From positions 15,634,285 through 15,698,284 of the forward strand of contig NC_081413.1 of assembly GCF_030272615.1 (NCBI RefSeq): 64,000 nucleotides of DNA. Reading direction: 5' to 3'. Positions 61,031 to 64,000 of this stretch are shown here, in pieces (within the stretch, counting starts at the first letter, position 1; each line of letters begins with the position of its first letter). Source of the stretch: Cryptomeria japonica. Lineage: Eukaryota > Streptophyta > Pinopsida > Cupressales > Cupressaceae. The notes beneath the pieces were generated by a model that was given only the letters and a program-made list of their open reading frames with translations, had not been told where the DNA came from and did no database searches. Both the position numbers and the translations under genes were made by a program.

Positions 61031-62727
61031 TTTGATTAAAAAAGAAGCGTTAACAAGGGCGTTGACCCTTAACAAAGAGACCTTAATCCCTCTATAATTA
61101 GTGAAAATTATTGCTAATTGTTTTTGAAACAGAGCAGCGTTAAGAAGGGCGCTGGCCCTTTACAAAGCCAAAGGCTATCAAAATTTAAAGACCAAGTAGG
61201 GATGCAAACCCCAAAAGGACAAAGTCGGACCAGCCTAACCAACCAGTCAAACCATCAACACCCAATCCAAATCAAGAGGGGGGAGAAAACCCCGAATCTT
61301 GAGAAAGGAGGGCATGGGAAAGGTGGTTAGATTTTCCTTTCCGCCTACGACAAACAATTGTCCAGGAAACACTATCAATAGGAAATTTTGAAGAAGAAAC
61401 AAGCGAGGAATACCCTGCAGAGTCACTGCCAGACTGCTGTTGCAGAGTGGCAACAGGCTGTTGCAACGGAGCAGCAGCAAGAGAAGAGACATTAGGAGCA
61501 GAGTAAAAGTGAGAAGCAGGAGCAGCAACACGAGCATCGAAGGGGGCAAAAGGGGCCACAACAACAGTAACATCAACCAAGGCTTCATCAGCAGTAAGGG
61601 GCACCTCATCTTGAGATGAATCAACCGAAACAAAATTTGAAGCATTAATCATCAAGTGGTCATCCGTAGCATCCTTCGACCAAGTAGCAGCACCTTTGCG
61701 GTGAGAGAGAGAACAGTCAGAAGCAAGGTGACCCGTTGAGAAACACCTTCGACAACGAAACGGGAGGCCCTCATAATCCAGCGGTTGAGTCCAAGGCCTA
61801 TCCCTGACCATAAGAACCACATCCATAGGGAGGGCCAGCGATATGTCAACATCAATTAATAGGCAAGCAAAGGTAGAATGACCCATGGAGAACGTGGCAT
61901 CATCAACCTTCAAGAAGTTGCCAATGGAGTTACCGATGGCCTCAAAACAAGAAGGTTCCCAGAAATGGAGGGGGAGATTGGGGAGGCGGAACCAAACCGG
62001 ACAAACAAAGAGAGATTCCGTAAGGGGGTTGAAGGAAGGAGTCCAGGGCTTAAGGGAGAGAGAGTGATCCTCCCAAGACCATAGCTTACCCAAAATCAAA
62101 TCACGATCATGAGTAGAGACAAAGGAAGCAACAAAAAACCCCTTAGCACAAGGGAAAAGCTCAATGCCATAAGAAATATGGGGCTTCTAGGAATCACTCA
62201 CCCGACGATGAAGGTTTGGGAGGGAAGGCCAAAACCCAGTAAATTTGTAGACCAGAGCGTTGTGTTGATAGAAGTCCACATTCTCCACAACCTCACGACC
62301 ACAAACCACAACATGAGAGGTCTTGGCACAAGGAAGAGGATGAACCCCCCTAGAAGGCTGGGCAACAGATTTAGCCACACGGGCAAAGCTATGCTTCCTA
62401 GCAAAGGGTCTGGGCATAATAGTCTCACCCGCAGGAAGGTCGTCACTAGCACCAGCAGCAGTCGCCAAGGTATCCAAATCTAGAACTGGATCAGAGACAC
62501 CAGGTTTGGGAGGAACAAAACCACCAACAGGGATCTTGGCATCCAAACCCCCAACATTAGTACCCAAAACCGTAGGAAGACCTTCTGCAACAGCAAAATC
62601 ACCCAATGTAGCAGACATAGCCGCCACAACACCAACACCAGAAGTAGCAACCACGAGTGGGGGAAACTCACCATCATTGTGGAAACCTTCAGAGACCCAA
62701 CCAACAGTAGACCGAGGCACCAACTAT
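61031..62727 (-). mobile_element. LINE copy carrying ORF1 only (copy B)
   Basis: On the minus strand it holds ORF1 and then a tail with two related terminal segments (GGGCCAGCGCCCTTCTTAAC near 61135-61156 and GGGTCAACGCCCTTGTTAAC near 61053-61074, complement), and ends AATCAAAAA. ORF2 is absent. It split one copy of a 161-bp tandem duplication. The flanking match is short (ATTTGTT at 61024-61030 and about 62726-62732). The 5' end lies just upstream of the first ATG of the frame. Confidence 0.68.
61272..62723 (-). pseudogene. LINE ORF1 of copy B (DUF4283-like with zinc knuckle)
   Basis: One frame runs from 62723 to 61272 (484 codons) with a single TAG at 62184-62186, probably a former Trp codon. 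The first 150 residues are Val/Ala/Pro-rich. The DUF4283 part has FTGFWPSLPNLH, then LWSWEDHSLSLKPWTPSFNP and VWFRLPNLPLHFW. The knuckle is CRRCFSTGHLASDC. An Ala/Gln-rich stretch and a basic CRRRKGKSN tail follow. ORF1 proteins bind LINE RNA. With just one stop this is much better preserved than the ORF1 at 42507 or in copy A, and may be recent. Confidence 0.82.
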
Positions 62728-62876
62728 TTGTTGGAAATGAATACATAATCAATAAGGAAGTCAACATGAACTCATAAACGATATCCATCTTCTTACCCAA
62801 ATTTACTAGAAGTTACAAATTGGGATGACCTTCTTAGAATGGAAATAATATAAGCATAGCTTAGCCTTTACTTTCC
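62727..62876. repeat. 161-bp tandem duplication, copy 1 (interrupted)
   Basis: TTTGTTGGAAATGAATACATAA... to ...TTTACTTTCC. Its missing first bases (AGTCATCAATTTG) lie at 61017-61029, on the far side of LINE copy B. Confidence 0.85.
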
Positions 62877-62877
62877 A

Positions 62878-63037
62878 GAGTCATCAATTTGTTGGAAATG
62901 AATACATAACCAATAAGGAAGTCAACATGAACTCATAAACGATATCCATCTTCTTACCCAAATTTACCAGAAGTTACAAATTGGGATGACCTTCTTAGAA
63001 TGGAAATAATATAAGCATAGCTTAGCCTTTACTTTCC
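62878..63037. repeat. 161-bp tandem duplication, copy 2
   Basis: It repeats 62727-62876 at an offset of exactly 161 bp with only two differences (C/T each), and starts with the AGAGTCATCAATTTG that copy 1 lacks. Confidence 0.9.
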
Positions 63038-64000
63038 TTAATACACGCAAGGAAATAAATAAAGTACCTAAGGTTTTGTTCTACAATCAAGATCTCGTTC
63101 CCTTAGACTTAATGTTAAGAGATAAGAGGTGGCAACATTATTTCATATTTACTTGCCTGTGATCAATTACTCTAATTTGTGCTTATTCAAGAATACAAAC
63201 ATTACAAATCACATTTGATTCTCCTTAATATCTATCTTAAGATTTAAATGCTAAAAAATGAACAAACAATTTGTGCAAAACAAAACACATTACCCTTGAG
63301 GAATAATTGGTAAGAGAATTTAAGAGAAAATAGTGCCCATAGTACTATAAAAATATATATCAACAATGATCATACTTTCCAAATCAAATTTTAACTACTA
63401 TTATTGATTATTGATTCTAATCAAAATATTGGGTGATAGTTATGTGAAAATATAAATAGGCATGAACCTTGGGTTGACAAGAGGCTATCATGATTTGCAA
63501 AATAGTGAATTCAAAAGTGCCACAATAGGATGAGATGCACAAATTGGTTGAAAGGCCTCAAAATATGTTTTAGCATGACAACTTTGTTAGCTAAAAGGAG
63601 AACATAGATTTATTATGCAACAAGGAAAATGAACAAACTTAGAGCTAAGATAGCCTACTCGCGTGAGATCAAGCCCAATACCCAACCTAGTAATAAGAGC
63701 TAATTAAAACAAGGAATGAAACAAGATTACAAACCATATCAATCCATTTATACTTGCAATAACCTGAAAAGTAAGTAGATCCACATAGGTATTCATGTGA
63801 CCTAGGCATCATGCTTATCCTATCACAATCTAGTCATGTGAGTTAGGCATTATACCCATCTCATCACATCATGCTTATAATATAGACATCATATTCATAC
63901 AAAGACTTAAATGTGATCAAAGAATGCCAAAACACTAGAGTCAAAATGTAAACATACTTCAATCATTACCATCTACATAGAACATTTACATAACCTCATG
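63038..64000. other. Intergenic region
   Basis: I see no gene, element boundary or RNA feature. Confidence 0.5.

Noticed and set aside
61878-62748. Plus-strand frames of 60-124 codons across LINE copy B
   Set aside because: They are antisense to an ORF1 frame with clear DUF4283 and CCHC motifs.

Overview
This window is nuclear DNA from a land plant with a large, repeat-rich genome. A gymnosperm such as a conifer is my best guess, but that is inference. The plant signals are an intron-containing histone H2A.X gene ending in SQEF, an intron-split PLS-class pentatricopeptide-repeat (PPR) gene, L1-type LINEs with a DUF4283-like ORF1 and a C-terminal RNase H, a Tat-like Gag and a chromodomain Ty3/gypsy element. 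I saw no bacterial, viral or organellar gene, no rRNA or tRNA gene and no CRISPR array.

Layout. 1-1908: decayed sequence with a short tandem repeat and a GT/GA microsatellite. 1909-9789: complete LTR element (target-site duplication, TSD, GTAAT) whose only gene is an intact 1147-codon gag-like ORF. 10122-16356: Ty1/copia-type LTR element (TSD CATGA) with no recognisable pol; its internal region holds coiled-coil-like relics, one of them antisense, and its 3' LTR was split by a solo LTR (TSD TAACA). Both elements lie in one older coding relic. 16357-20190: intergenic, with a probable LINE 3' end. 20161-22516: histone H2A.X with histone-type promoter motifs. 22517-26090: intergenic. 26335-28896: PPR gene, followed by a broken PPR-repeat relic. 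29330-36640: microsatellites, stepped tandem duplications, a LINE RNase H relic and a minus-strand LTR. 36637-37908: two direct LTR-like repeats with a PBS-like site between them. 39426-40279: GC-rich hAT-like element.

42198-57628 is a nested stack. A LINE (15-bp TSD) sits near the tip of an older inverted repeat. It was later hit by a 451-bp solo LTR (45490-45940), by a 6.5-kb chromodomain Ty3/gypsy element (48163-54694, TSD TATTG), and by a 780-bp solo LTR (55550-56329, TSD CATTC). The LINE reverse transcriptase lacks its catalytic palm. Between its RNase H and its tail lies about 1.6 kb of unrecognised coding-like sequence. 57963-59615 and about 61031-62727 are two minus-strand LINE copies that carry ORF1 and a 3' tail but no ORF2; the second splits a 161-bp tandem duplication. 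I see nothing coding after 63037.

Only the H2A.X and PPR genes look like working host genes. The element genes are not a cooperating system. The candidates for something undescribed are the gag-only element with a changed protease-like site, the ORF1-only LINE copies, the coiled-coil/antisense cargo of the copia element, and the unexplained reading frame in the tail of the big LINE. All boundaries, TSDs and difference counts were read by eye.
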